Below, piece after piece: positions 44,180-55,027 of a DNA stretch of 64,000 bases. The stretch covers positions 2,728,001 through 2,792,000 of the forward strand of contig NZ_RPFZ01000001.1 in assembly GCF_003815535.1 (NCBI RefSeq), in the 5' to 3' direction. The position numbers and the translations under genes are program-made. This DNA comes from Aurantiacibacter spongiae. GTDB lineage: Bacteria; Pseudomonadota; Alphaproteobacteria; Sphingomonadales; Sphingomonadaceae. The notes beneath the pieces were generated by a model. The model saw nothing but the letters and a program-made list of their open reading frames with translations, searched no databases and was not told the DNA's origin. Within the stretch, counting starts at the first letter, position 1, and each line of letters opens with the position of its first letter.

Positions 44180-45706
44180 TTGACCCTGACGCGCGACGAG
44201 GCCTGGAAGCGGCTGGCCCTGCACCCCGACCCCACGCTGCAGGAACTGTTCGATGCCGACCGCGACAGGGTGGACAAGCTCTCCACCCGGCTCGACCTCG
44301 GCAACGGGGCCGAGCGCTTCGGTATCGTGTTCGACTGGTCCAAGACGCACCTTACCGACGATCTGCTCGCCGATTTCGAAGGACTGGCCGAGGCCGCCAA
44401 CTTCCCGGAGATGCGCCGCCGGATGTTTGCCGGCGAAGTCGTCAACCCGACCGAGCAGCGCGCCGCGGAACACGCCGCCCTGCGCGGTGTCGGCCGCGAT
44501 ACCAGCGTCGAGGAGGCCGAGGCGCTGCGCGAACGGATGAAACTGCTGGTCGGGGCCATCCACGAAGGTGCGCTGGGAGAGGTCAGACACCTGATCCATG
44601 TCGGTATCGGCGGCAGCGCTCTCGGCCCGGCGCTGGCGGTCGATGCGCTCGGCCGCGACGAGCCGCTGGTCGACGTTCACGTCGTCTCCAACGTCGACGG
44701 CGTCGCGCTGGAGGAGGCGTTCGCGGCCTGCGATCCGGCGACCACCCTGCTCGCCGTCGCTTCCAAGACGTTCACCACCATAGAGACGATGACCAACGCC
44801 CACTCGGTGCTGAAATGGCTGGCCGACAGCGGTGTGGCCGACCCGACCGGGCGCGTCGTCGCGCTGACCGCGTCCCCGGAAAAGGCCGTGGAATGGGGCG
44901 TGGACGAAACGCGCATACTGCCCTTCGCCGAAAGCGTGGGCGGGCGCTATTCGCTGTGGTCCTCCATCGGCTTTCCCGTCGCGGTGGCGACCGGGTGGGA
45001 AGATTTCCAGGCCATGCTGGATGGGGCCGCAGCGATGGACCGGCATTTTCGCGAGGCCGACGGGCGCGGCAACCTGCCGCTGCGCGCCGCCTTTGCCGAC
45101 CTGTTCTACACCCGCCTGCGCGGTTGTCAGACCCGTGCCGTCTTCGCCTACGACGAACGGCTGCGCCTGCTGCCGGACTACCTTCAGCAGCTCGAAATGG
45201 AATCGAACGGCAAGAGTGTGGGGGTCGATGGAGAGCCGGTTGGTCCGACCGCGCCGATCACATGGGGCGGGGTGGGCACCGACGCGCAGCACGCGGTGTT
45301 CCAGCTTCTTCACCAGGGCACGCATCTCGTGCCCGTCGACTTCATCGCCAGCGTGGAGGCGGGCGACACGCTCGACCCGGCGCATCATACGATCCTGCTG
45401 ATGAACTGCTTCGCGCAAGGGGCGGCGCTGATGGCCGGCAGGGGCAGCGACGATCCGGCGCGCCGCTATCCGGGCGACCGGCCCAGCGCGACGATACTGT
45501 GCGACGATCTCGACCCCGCCACGTTCGGCGCGCTGATCGCCTTTCACGAACATCGCACTTTCGCCAACGCGGTGATGCTCGGCATCAATCCGTTCGACCA
45601 GTTCGGCGTGGAACTGGGCAAGGAAATCGCCAAGAAGATCGAAAGGGGCGGCGAAAAGTTCGATCCGAGCACGGAGGCTTTGCTGAAAGCCGCGGGGGTG
45701 GGGTGA
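44180..45706 (+). CDS. pgi: Glucose-6-phosphate isomerase
   Basis: 508 residues. It interconverts glucose 6-phosphate and fructose 6-phosphate. SIS-fold signatures: IGIGGSALGP (about 147-156), ASKTFTTIETMTNA (near 194) and GINPFDQFGVELGK (near 472). The ORF starts at TTG 44180 with AAAGGA eight bases upstream. It is slightly shorter than E. coli Pgi (549 aa), as in many alphaproteobacteria. It is divergent from lepB. Confidence 0.95.
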   Translation: MTLTRDEAWKRLALHPDPTLQELFDADRDRVDKLSTRLDLGNGAERFGIVFDWSKTHLTDDLLADFEGLAEAANFPEMRRRMFAGEVVNPTEQRAAEHAALRGVGRDTSVEEAEALRERMKLLVGAIHEGALGEVRHLIHVGIGGSALGPALAVDALGRDEPLVDVHVVSNVDGVALEEAFAACDPATTLLAVASKTFTTIETMTNAHSVLKWLADSGVADPTGRVVALTASPEKAVEWGVDETRILPFAESVGGRYSLWSSIGFPVAVATGWEDFQAMLDGAAAMDRHFREADGRGNLPLRAAFADLFYTRLRGCQTRAVFAYDERLRLLPDYLQQLEMESNGKSVGVDGEPVGPTAPITWGGVGTDAQHAVFQLLHQGTHLVPVDFIASVEAGDTLDPAHHTILLMNCFAQGAALMAGRGSDDPARRYPGDRPSATILCDDLDPATFGALIAFHEHRTFANAVMLGINPFDQFGVELGKEIAKKIERGGEKFDPSTEALLKAAGVG

Positions 45707-45818
45707 TGATGCCAACTTTTGTTATTGGCGCGTAATCTTATTGCTGGCACCCGCTCCATGCCGACTGCAGGATCATGCGACCCTTCCCTGCAATGGGCAT
45801 CTGACGGGGAGTTTCTAG

Positions 45819-46631
45819 GTGGCTGGCGATTTCGCAAACGGGCGCCGGGTCGCACCGACGGGATCGGTCGACAAGTTCGTGAAGGCCGTGCGCAAGCGCT
45901 TCGCCTTCTCCGATGCCGAGGAAAGGATGCTCCTCGAACGCATGAGCGGCACGACCCGGTTTTCGGCCGGTGACGTACTCGTATCCGAAGGTAGTCCCGT
46001 CACCTTCTCCTCGCTCCTTTCGGACGGTTTCGTATGCCGCGAGAAGATGACCGATTCCGGGCACCGGCAGATTGCCGAGGTGACGGTGCCGGGCGACTTC
46101 ATCGACCTGCATTCCTATCCGCTGGGGCGTCTCGATCACTCGATCACCGCCCTGACCGATTGCCGCACCGTGCGCCTCTATCACGAGGATATCGACGCCA
46201 TCATTCAGGAGCGGCCGCGTCTCGCGCGCATCCTGTGGTTCGCGACGATGGTCGATGCCTCGATCCACCGCGAATGGATCGTCAACCTGGGGTCGCGCAA
46301 GGGCGCGAAACGCATGGCCCACTTCTTCTGCGAGATGTATTATCGGCTGGAGGTCGTGGACATGGTGCGCGACGGAACATTCTTTCTCCCGCTGACGCAG
46401 GGCCAGCTTGGTGAGGCCCTGGGCTTTACCCCGGTCCATACGAACCGGCTTCTGCAGGAATTGCGCGCCGCCAACCTGCTGGAATATCGCAGCCATTCGG
46501 CAACAGTGGCCGATATCGGGGAGTTGGCGAGCTTCGCCGGGTTCGATCCCGACTACCTCTATCTTGGGGGCGCGCGACACCGAGCCGGCCTAGATCGGGC
46601 GGACCATCAATACGGCGCGTCGACGAGGTGA
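45819..46631 (+). CDS. Crp/Fnr family transcriptional regulator
   Basis: 270 residues. An N-terminal cyclic-nucleotide-binding-like beta-barrel (about 20-135) contains FSAGDVLVSEGSPVTF and VTVPGDFIDLH. A C-terminal winged HTH (about 175-240) contains LTQGQLGEALGFTPVHTNRLLQELR. It lacks the N-terminal cysteine cluster of oxygen-sensing Fnr, and the phosphate-binding RAE motif of true cAMP sensors is not evident, so the signal is unknown. GTG 45819 follows GGGGAG with eight-base spacing. The final 25 residues (ARHRAGLDRADHQYG) look like an unstructured tail. Confidence 0.87.
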   Translation: MAGDFANGRRVAPTGSVDKFVKAVRKRFAFSDAEERMLLERMSGTTRFSAGDVLVSEGSPVTFSSLLSDGFVCREKMTDSGHRQIAEVTVPGDFIDLHSYPLGRLDHSITALTDCRTVRLYHEDIDAIIQERPRLARILWFATMVDASIHREWIVNLGSRKGAKRMAHFFCEMYYRLEVVDMVRDGTFFLPLTQGQLGEALGFTPVHTNRLLQELRAANLLEYRSHSATVADIGELASFAGFDPDYLYLGGARHRAGLDRADHQYGASTR

Positions 46632-46790
46632 ACGGCAGCAACCGTCGGGACGCCATATCGGACAGGGCCGGCCCCGATCGCTCGAAACACCGGCCCTTCG
46701 CTTCGCCCGGAGGATATTGGCCCGCGTCGGACCTTCTGCCCGTCCGATGGATTTGAGGACCAACGACCCGAACGAAAGAGGAGACTCCGA

Positions 46791-47513
46791 ATGAAGAAGA
46801 TCATCGCCACACTGTTCGTATCCGCCGCCGCTCTCAGCCTGGCGGCCTGCGACAGCGAGGACGTGGAAAACACCCCGGTCGATGACGTCGACGAGATCGT
46901 CGATAACGACGTGAACGACGATGCCTATCCGGTTGCCGGCGATCTCAACGCCGATCAGCAGGCCAATTACGATGCAATGGACCGTCAGGCCGTGAGCGAC
47001 GAATACGATGCGAACATGGCCGACATGCAATCCGCGACGAATGCGGGCGGCGGCATGGCCGACGGAGCGACGAGCGCCGGCTCGAACGATTCGATGTCCA
47101 CCGGTTCCGGCAATTCCGGCACCTCCGGTTCGACCGGCGGCGGCAGCATGACCGACGATGGTTCGGACAGTGCGGCGTCGGGATCGAACGGCGGTTCCTC
47201 GATGGCGGGCGCGAATGGCGGTTCGTCGATGTCCGGTTCCGCTTCGGGCAATTCCATGCCGGCGCGTAACCAGATGGATTTCGCCTATCTCGACCGCAAT
47301 GACGACGGTCAGCTTTCGGTCGCGGAATATGCGATCTGGGCCTTGCCCACCAATCCCAATCCGCCCGCCCCCAACGATGCTCTCGCTCCGCATCTGACGC
47401 AGGATCAGATCAACCAGGCGGGGCAGACGTTCTTCTACTTCGACGAGGACGGCGATACGTATCTCTCGCCCGGCGAATTCCAGGCCGCGCGCAATTCGGG
47501 CCGAACTGCCTGA
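46791..47513 (+). CDS. EF-hand lipoprotein with Gly/Ser-rich linker
   Basis: 240 residues. Lipoprotein signal (MKKIIATLFVSAAALSLAAC, Cys20), an acidic stretch (DVDEIVDNDVNDD), then a long low-complexity Gly/Ser/Met linker (about 84-157). Two EF-hand calcium loops end the protein: DRNDDGQLSVAEY (about 167) and DEDGDTYLSPGEF (about 219). The likely role is calcium binding at the envelope; the partner is unknown. Upstream AGAGGAGACTCCGA gives a good ribosome site. The 159 bases before it hold no other gene. A terminator follows. Confidence 0.85.
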   Translation: MKKIIATLFVSAAALSLAACDSEDVENTPVDDVDEIVDNDVNDDAYPVAGDLNADQQANYDAMDRQAVSDEYDANMADMQSATNAGGGMADGATSAGSNDSMSTGSGNSGTSGSTGGGSMTDDGSDSAASGSNGGSSMAGANGGSSMSGSASGNSMPARNQMDFAYLDRNDDGQLSVAEYAIWALPTNPNPPAPNDALAPHLTQDQINQAGQTFFYFDEDGDTYLSPGEFQAARNSGRTA

Positions 47514-47542
47514 CGCGCCCGTGATCTGACCTTGCTAGGAAA

Positions 47543-47572
47543 AGGGCCGGCGGACACGCGTTCGCCGGCCTT
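47543..47572 (+). terminator. Terminator between the EF-hand gene and mscS
   Basis: GGCCGGCG (47545-47552) and CGCCGGCC (47563-47570) form a perfect stem, extended by G-T and A-T pairs to 10 bp, with TTCTTC after it. It serves the plus-strand EF-hand gene and, via the preceding A run, probably also the convergent mscS gene. Confidence 0.75.
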
Positions 47573-47574
47573 CT

Positions 47575-48639
47575 TCATGCGCCCTTCGGTTCTGCCCGGT
47601 CCGAGAGGGCAAGCGCCGCGTGGGCCGGGGTCATCACCCGCGTCGCGGCGAAGGCTTCGGGCTGGTTGTCGGCGAGCCATTCGAGCATGCCTTCGCGAAT
47701 GTCGCATCTGAGATCGAACAGGGTGGGCGAATCCGTCGCGCTCATCAGCAGCCGTACCTCTATCGCGTCGCGCATGGTTTCGGTCACCTGCACGACCTTG
47801 ACCCGCCCGTCCCACCGCCTGTTGCCCGCGATCTGGCGTTCGAATTCCTCGCGGATCGGGCCGATGCGGGTGGCGGGATCGAGGTAGAGCAGGGCGGTGC
47901 CGAGCAGGTTGGCGGTCTTCTTCGTCCAGTTCTGGAACGCGGAATCGAGGAAATGCGCGGTCGGCACCACCAGGCGGCGCTCGTCCCATATCTTTACCAC
48001 GACATAGGTGGTGCGAATATCCTCGATCCAGCCCCACTCGCCCTCGATCACCACGGCATCGTCGATGTTGATCGGCTCGGTCAGCGCCATCTGCACGCCG
48101 GCGATCAGCGATTTCAGGGCGGGCTGCGCCGCGGCCCCGACGGCCAGCCCGGCCAGCCCGGCGGATGCGACGAGCGCCACGCCGATGTCACGCACGCCGG
48201 GGATCGCCAGCAGCACCAGGCCAACGGTCACGAACACGATGACGAAGGTAGCGATGCGGCTGAACAGCGACAGACGCGTGCGCTTGCGGCGGGCGGCGAG
48301 GTTGTCCGCAACGGTGATATCGGCGCGGATCTTCATCGTCTCGACCAGGGCATGCAGCACCGCGATGGCGATCCATCCGGCGATGACTGGCATGACGAAG
48401 CGGGCGACCACGGCCCACCATTCCTCCAGTATCGTCACACGCTGGGCGACGAGCACCAGCGCCAGCGCCACCAGCGCCACGCGCACCGGGCCGCAGATGC
48501 GGGCGATCAGGACGTTGTCGCTTGCGCTGTCGGACCGCCGCGCGACGCGTCGCAGCAGCAGGAAGACGAGGAAATGCAGCATCAGCGCTACGGCCACCGC
48601 GATGGCGGCGGCGAGCAGGGCGGTGATAGGTTCGGTCAA
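47575..48639 (-). CDS. MscS family small-conductance mechanosensitive channel
   Basis: 354 residues. Four to five hydrophobic helices occupy residues 1-175, ending in the pore-lining Gly/Ala-rich helix (VALVASAGLAGLAVGAAAQPALKSLIAG). The MscS beta domain follows (NIDDAVVIEGEWGWIEDI, then VPTAHFLDSAFQNW). Such channels release solutes on hypo-osmotic shock. Its N-terminus has more helices than E. coli MscS, as in YbdG/YnaI-like members. Start ATG 48639. Confidence 0.88.
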   Translation of the reverse strand: MTEPITALLAAAIAVAVALMLHFLVFLLLRRVARRSDSASDNVLIARICGPVRVALVALALVLVAQRVTILEEWWAVVARFVMPVIAGWIAIAVLHALVETMKIRADITVADNLAARRKRTRLSLFSRIATFVIVFVTVGLVLLAIPGVRDIGVALVASAGLAGLAVGAAAQPALKSLIAGVQMALTEPINIDDAVVIEGEWGWIEDIRTTYVVVKIWDERRLVVPTAHFLDSAFQNWTKKTANLLGTALLYLDPATRIGPIREEFERQIAGNRRWDGRVKVVQVTETMRDAIEVRLLMSATDSPTLFDLRCDIREGMLEWLADNQPEAFAATRVMTPAHAALALSDRAEPKGA

Positions 48640-48943
48640 GTCGGGTGCTCCTGGGCTCTCACTGGCGCGGCACCTCTCCTGCGCTGTTGTCGTTTGCCGC
48701 TGTCATGACCGATCGTGGGCGCGCGCGCAAATCGCTGCCATTGACATTGCATGCCGCGTCCCCCAGATGCCGCCCATCGAAGCCCAGCGCCAGCGTGAAG
48801 CGGCGGGACAGACAACGCCCGCTCCGGCAGCGCTTCGGTCCTTTTTTCAAAGACTTCCCATTTCACGCGGGTCGTTTTGACACCCGCGCCGCGCAGGCCG
48901 TCGGTCGTGCGCGCCGCATATATTGCGAGTTCGATACACACCC
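48640..48943. other. 304-base gap upstream of the DEAD-box helicase gene
   Basis: No convincing gene. Contents: a TTGACA at 48877-48882 and a TATATT at 48919-48924 that are too far apart to pair as one promoter, and a 7-bp perfect hairpin CGCGGGT/ACCCGCG (48866-48872 and 48882-48888) with a TTTT-containing loop. A 100-codon plus-strand ORF runs through it but has no Shine-Dalgarno sequence or recognisable protein, so I treat it as chance. The stretch probably holds the divergent promoters of mscS and the helicase and a long helicase 5' leader. Confidence 0.5.
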
Positions 48944-50374
48944 ATGACCATTCAGTTTTCCGATCTCGGCCTGTCGCAGCCGATCATGCAGGCCCTCGAC
49001 ATGAAGGGCTACAAGGAACCCACACCGATCCAGGCACAGGCCATCGGGCCCGTGCTGGGCGGACGCGACCTGCTCGGCATCGCGCAGACCGGCACCGGCA
49101 AGACCGCGGCCTTCATGCTCCCCGGCATCGACCGGCTGCGCGCCGCCGACAAGCAGATCCCCTTCAAGTCCTGCCGCATGCTGGTGCTCGCCCCGACGCG
49201 CGAACTCGCCGGTCAGATCGCGCAGAGCGCCAAGGATTACGGCGCGCTCGCCGGGATGAAGGTTCATTCGATCGTCGGCGGAACCTCCGTCAACAAGGAT
49301 CGCAACAAGCTGCATCGCGGCACCGATATCCTGGTGGCGACGCCGGGCCGGCTGCTCGACCTGATCGACCAGAAGGCGTTCAACCTCTCGGGCGTCGAGA
49401 TCCTGGTGCTGGACGAGGCCGACCAGATGCTCGACCTCGGCTTCATCCACGCGCTGCGGCGGATCAGCCAGCTGGTGCCGGCGGAGCGGCAGACGCTGTT
49501 CTTCTCCGCCACGATGCCCGGCCAGATCAAGGAGCTGGTGGGCAAGTACTGCAACGACCCCGTCACCGTGTCCGTCACGCCCGCAGCCACCACGGCGGAG
49601 CGGATCGACCAGTACCTGTTCATGGTGCAGGCGGACGAGAAGCAGTCGCTGCTCGACCTGATCCTGGCCGGCAAGCACGAGGTTCCCGGCAAGTTCGAAC
49701 GCGTTCTCGTCTTCACCCGGACGAAGCACGGGGCGGACCGGGTCGTCAAGAAGCTGGCCCAGCGGGGCATCGCCGCCAACGCGATCCACGGGAACAAGAG
49801 CCAGCCGCAGCGCGTGCGCGCGCTGGACGAGTTCAAGCGCGGGACAACGCCGATCCTGGTGGCGACCGACGTGGCCGCGCGGGGCATCGACATTCCCGGC
49901 GTGTCCCACGTCATCAATTACGAACTGCCCAACGTGCCCGAGCAATACGTCCACCGGATCGGCCGCACCGCCCGCGCCGGGGCCGACGGGGTGGCCATCG
50001 CCTTCTGTGCCGAAGACGAGCGCGCCTATCTGAAGGATATTCGCAAGCAGACCGATGCCGAGTTCGAGCGGCTGCCGCTTCCCGACAATTTCCGCGCGGT
50101 CGTCGAAGGGGTCGGGCCGACCAAGCCGGCACCCAAGCAGCAGCGCCAGCGCGTCCAGCCCAAGCGGCGCGACGGGCAGCAGTCCGGCGCCAAGCAGGGC
50201 GGCGGGCAGGGCGGCCGTGGTCGTCGTTCGGGCGGCGGCCAGGGGCGGCCCGGCGGCGGCAAGCCGCAAGGGCAGCAGGCCCGCGGCGGCGGCGGCCAGG
50301 GTGGCGGCAACCAGGGCGGCGCGAACCGCGGCGGCAATCGCCGGCGCAACCGGCGGTCCTCGAACGACGGATAA
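48944..50374 (+). CDS. DEAD-box ATP-dependent RNA helicase with RGG-type tail
   Basis: 476 residues. Motifs in order: Q motif (FSDLGLSQPIMQAL, TPIQAQAIG), Walker A AQTGTGKT (about 44-51), PTRELA, DEAD (DEADQMLDLGF), SAT, and HRIGRTARAG in the second RecA domain. From about residue 392 the tail is Gly/Arg/Gln-rich with RGG-like repeats, an RNA-binding extension typical of RhlE-like helicases involved in ribosome assembly and cold adaptation. ATG 48944 (MTIQFSDLG) is chosen; a GTG at 48923 would add seven residues. Confidence 0.93.
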   Translation: MTIQFSDLGLSQPIMQALDMKGYKEPTPIQAQAIGPVLGGRDLLGIAQTGTGKTAAFMLPGIDRLRAADKQIPFKSCRMLVLAPTRELAGQIAQSAKDYGALAGMKVHSIVGGTSVNKDRNKLHRGTDILVATPGRLLDLIDQKAFNLSGVEILVLDEADQMLDLGFIHALRRISQLVPAERQTLFFSATMPGQIKELVGKYCNDPVTVSVTPAATTAERIDQYLFMVQADEKQSLLDLILAGKHEVPGKFERVLVFTRTKHGADRVVKKLAQRGIAANAIHGNKSQPQRVRALDEFKRGTTPILVATDVAARGIDIPGVSHVINYELPNVPEQYVHRIGRTARAGADGVAIAFCAEDERAYLKDIRKQTDAEFERLPLPDNFRAVVEGVGPTKPAPKQQRQRVQPKRRDGQQSGAKQGGGQGGRGRRSGGGQGRPGGGKPQGQQARGGGGQGGGNQGGANRGGNRRRNRRSSNDG

Positions 50375-50445
50375 TTCGATCTTAACCACCTGAACCCTAG
50401 TGTCCCCGCCATGATTTCCTTTCAGCGCGGGGACGCCAGCCAGCC

Positions 50446-51474
50446 ATGATCCGGACCAAGACCACGCTGGTGGTGGGCGCGGGCGCGTCGGAGGAGCTGG
50501 GCCTGCCCGAGGGCGGCGAGATGCTCACCCGCATCGCGCAAAGCTTCGATTTTCGCCGGCTCGGAAGCGACTTGCAGACGGACGACATGGTCGTCTTCGC
50601 GCAGCTTTTCGCGCAGCTGGAAAAAGAGGTCGGCGCTCCGGTCGCCAAGTTGAAGGCGGCAGCGCAATCGATCCGCACCGCCTCGCGTATTTCGACATCG
50701 CTCGATTCGGTGCTGGAGCAATTGGGCGACGATCCGCTGGTGCAGGCGGTCGGCAAGCTCGCCATCGTTCACTACACGCTGCGTGCGGAGGCGAAGTCTC
50801 CGCTCGCCGCAGATCCGCGCGATCCGGGCGACCTGCCGATCAGGGGCAGCGAGAACTGGCTGTTCCAGCTCGGCCGCGTGATCGTGAACGGGGTTGCGCG
50901 CAGCAAGGTCGATACCTGCCTCGACAAGCTGACCGTCGTCTATTTCGGCTACGATCGCGCGATCGAGCATTTCCTGCCCTACGCCATGCACATGGCCTTC
51001 GGCATGGGGCTGGGCGAGGCGCGCGAGCTGGTGGACGCAAAACTGAAGATCATCCGCCCCTATGGCTGCGCCGGCCGGCTGGAATGGCAGGCGGGCGAGG
51101 GCGCGCATGCCGATTGGGGCGAAGCCGACGCGGCGGAAATCTTCGCCCTGGCGGAGGGGATTCATACCCGCGCGGAACGCCTGAACGATCGCACCTTCAA
51201 CAATCTGATTCTGGGCGAGGTGGCGGCATCGAAACGCATCGTGTTCGCCGGTTTCGGCTTCGATCCGCGCGATACCGCAATGCTGTTCGATCGCAACGCC
51301 GACGTCGCCCCCGATCTGCTGGTGGGGCTCACCAATATCGAGGACCAGACGCGCCTCGCCATCTCGCGGCTGCTGCGGCGCCATACCGGGGTGAAGGACG
51401 AGGCCGCGCTGCGGGTGCAGGATCTTCGCGCCTGGCAATTGCTGCGCGACTTCGCCCTGTTCCTGGAAAGCTGA
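50446..51474 (+). CDS. SIR2-like domain protein
   Basis: 342 residues. The N-terminal nucleotide-binding loop LVVGAGASEELGLPEGGEML (about 8-27) and the later blocks VVYFGYDRAIEHFL (about 165), RPYGCAGRLEW (about 204) and IVFAGFGFDPRDTAML (about 265) follow the pattern of divergent SIR2-like domains (usually GAGxS..GLP, NYDxxxE, KxHG, GxSxxD). Zn-finger cysteines of sirtuin deacetylases are absent. SIR2-like domains in several phage-defence proteins hydrolyse NAD+. Here there is no partner gene; it is flanked by the helicase and gor genes, so a defence role is only a possibility. Confidence 0.65.
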   Translation: MIRTKTTLVVGAGASEELGLPEGGEMLTRIAQSFDFRRLGSDLQTDDMVVFAQLFAQLEKEVGAPVAKLKAAAQSIRTASRISTSLDSVLEQLGDDPLVQAVGKLAIVHYTLRAEAKSPLAADPRDPGDLPIRGSENWLFQLGRVIVNGVARSKVDTCLDKLTVVYFGYDRAIEHFLPYAMHMAFGMGLGEARELVDAKLKIIRPYGCAGRLEWQAGEGAHADWGEADAAEIFALAEGIHTRAERLNDRTFNNLILGEVAASKRIVFAGFGFDPRDTAMLFDRNADVAPDLLVGLTNIEDQTRLAISRLLRRHTGVKDEAALRVQDLRAWQLLRDFALFLES

Positions 51475-51538
51475 GCCGTTCCGGTTGAGATAGCGCCCGC
51501 GCGCCGCCATATGGCGGTCACTTCAGCAGGAGCGCTTC

Positions 51539-52894
51539 ATGGCCGACGACCAGTACGATTACGATCTCTTCACCATCGGCGCGGGATCGGGCGGCGTTCG
51601 CGCCAGCAGGGTGGCCGCGGCCCACGGCGCGCGGGTCGCCATCGCGGAGGAGCACAGGGTCGGCGGCACCTGCGTCATCCGGGGCTGCGTGCCCAAGAAG
51701 ATGCTCGTCTACGGAGCGCATTTCGCCGAGGATCTGGAGGACTGCAAGCGCTTCGGCTGGGAAGTCGAGGGCAAGAGGTTCGACTGGCGGACGCTGCGCG
51801 ACAACGTGCTCGACGATGTCGACCGGCTGAACGCGGCTTACACCGATACGCTGGAAAGCCACGACGTCACCATCTTTCACGAGCGTGCCGAACTGACCGG
51901 CGCGCACGAGATCACGCTGGCCGGCGGGCGGACCGTGACGGCGCGCACGATCCTCATTGCCACCGGCGCGCGTCCGCGGATGCCGGTATGCGAGGGTGTG
52001 GAACATGCGATAAGTTCGAACGAGGCGTTCCATCTCGACGAGCTGCCGAAGAAGATCATCATCGCCGGCGGCGGCTACATCGCCAACGAGTTTGCCGGTA
52101 TCTTCAACGAGTTCGGGTGCGAGGTGCACATAGTCAATCGCGGCAGCACGCTGCTGCGCCATTACGACGAGGGGGTGCGCGACCGGCTGCTTCAGATCTC
52201 GATCATGAAGGGTATCCAGTTCCGCTTCAACACGACGTTCGAATACATCAAGCCTTGCGATGAAGGCGGCTATTTCGTGAAGCTGTCCGATTGCGAGGAG
52301 GAAAGGGCCGACTGCGTGATGTTCGCCGTGGGCCGCATCCCCAATACCGAAGGGCTGGGCCTCGACAGGGCGGGTGTGGAGCTTGGCGCCAACGGCGAGG
52401 TGATGGTCGACCGCTTCAGCAAGACCAATGTCGACCACATCTACGCCGTGGGCGACGTGACCGACCGCGTGCAACTGACCCCCGTCGCTATCCGCGAGGG
52501 GCAGGCCTTCGCGGATACGGTGTTCGGTAACGGAGACCCCGTGGCGGTCGATCACGCCTGCGTCCCGAGCGCGGTGTTCAGCCACCCGCCCATCGCGGCG
52601 GTCGGCATGACGGAGGGCGAGGCCAAGAACACGCTCGGCTCGGTCAAGGTCTATCAGTCCGATTTCCGTCCGATGAAGAACGTCCTGGCAGGCCGGGACG
52701 AACGCAGCCTGATGAAGATGATCTGCGACGGCGAGAACGACAGGATCGTGGGCATCCACATGATCGCCCCCGACGCACCGGAGATGATGCAGGCCGCAGC
52801 GATCGCGGTAAAGGCCGGCCTGACCAAGGCCGATTTCGACGCGACGGTGGCGATCCACCCGACGATGGCCGAAGAACTGGTGCTGATGCGATAG
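51539..52894 (+). CDS. gor: Glutathione-disulfide reductase
   Basis: 451 residues of the pyridine nucleotide-disulfide oxidoreductase family. The redox-active pair is Cys45/Cys50 in GGTCVIRGCVPKK, which is the glutathione reductase form. FAD binding is at FTIGAGSGGVRASRVAA, the NADPH-binding motif is IIAGGGYIANEFAGIF, and the C-terminal catalytic His-Glu lies in VAIHPTMAEELVLM. It keeps glutathione reduced with NADPH. ATG 51539 follows AGGAGCG. Confidence 0.95.
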   Translation: MADDQYDYDLFTIGAGSGGVRASRVAAAHGARVAIAEEHRVGGTCVIRGCVPKKMLVYGAHFAEDLEDCKRFGWEVEGKRFDWRTLRDNVLDDVDRLNAAYTDTLESHDVTIFHERAELTGAHEITLAGGRTVTARTILIATGARPRMPVCEGVEHAISSNEAFHLDELPKKIIIAGGGYIANEFAGIFNEFGCEVHIVNRGSTLLRHYDEGVRDRLLQISIMKGIQFRFNTTFEYIKPCDEGGYFVKLSDCEEERADCVMFAVGRIPNTEGLGLDRAGVELGANGEVMVDRFSKTNVDHIYAVGDVTDRVQLTPVAIREGQAFADTVFGNGDPVAVDHACVPSAVFSHPPIAAVGMTEGEAKNTLGSVKVYQSDFRPMKNVLAGRDERSLMKMICDGENDRIVGIHMIAPDAPEMMQAAAIAVKAGLTKADFDATVAIHPTMAEELVLMR

Positions 52895-52972
52895 GTTGCG
52901 CGGCGCGCCGGGCGCCCGATTGACCCCTCCGCCCGCTTCGTGCAACGCGCCGGCCACACCAAGGGGAAACGC

Positions 52973-54505
<1,533 letters not shown>

Positions 54506-54538
54506 CCGCTCCGCTCGCGCACCATCTGGCGTAACGTC

Positions 54539-54979
54539 ATGGCCCTTGCCCTCACCACCATCGGCTACGCGCGGGCGACACAGGCCTCGCTGATCGAGGC
54601 GTTGAAAGAGGCCGGCGTCGAGGTTCTGGCCGACATCCGCGCGCTGCCCAATTCGCGCCGGGCGGGATTTTCCAAGTCCTCGCTACGGGCAGCGGCGCAC
54701 GAGGCGGGGATGGAGTATCGCCATTTCAAGCATCTCGGCACCCCCAAGGAAGGCCGCGATGCCGCGCGCCGCGGCGATTACCCCACCCTGCGCCGGGTCT
54801 ACGAAGGGCAGCTCGAACTGCCCGAAGCGCTGGCGCAGATGGCCGAGATACAGGCGCTGGCCAGGGAACAGCGCGTCTGCCTGCTGTGCTACTGCGAGGA
54901 GGCCGAACGGTGCCACCGCTCGCTGCTGATCGAACAGGCCTTCGCCGATACAGCGATAACCCACCTTCACGCAGGCTGA
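54539..54979 (+). CDS. DUF488 family protein
   Basis: 146 residues. The DUF488 family is of unknown function. Family signatures are visible: TTIGYARATQASLIEALKE (the usual TIGxS start), DIRALPNSRRAGFSK, and near the C-terminus CYCEEAERCHRSLL, whose Cys and His residues are conserved and may bind metal or be redox-active. The ATG 54539 is 33 bases after the pccB stop. Confidence 0.85.
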   Translation: MALALTTIGYARATQASLIEALKEAGVEVLADIRALPNSRRAGFSKSSLRAAAHEAGMEYRHFKHLGTPKEGRDAARRGDYPTLRRVYEGQLELPEALAQMAEIQALAREQRVCLLCYCEEAERCHRSLLIEQAFADTAITHLHAG

Positions 54980-55027
54980 TCCGCCGCGATCTCGGACCCG
55001 CCGCCTGCCTTTGTGCGTAGGTGGGGC

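Noticed and set aside
48645-48947. 100-codon plus-strand frame before the DEAD-box helicase
   Set aside because: No Shine-Dalgarno sequence, no recognisable protein, and it runs into the helicase start; more likely leader DNA.
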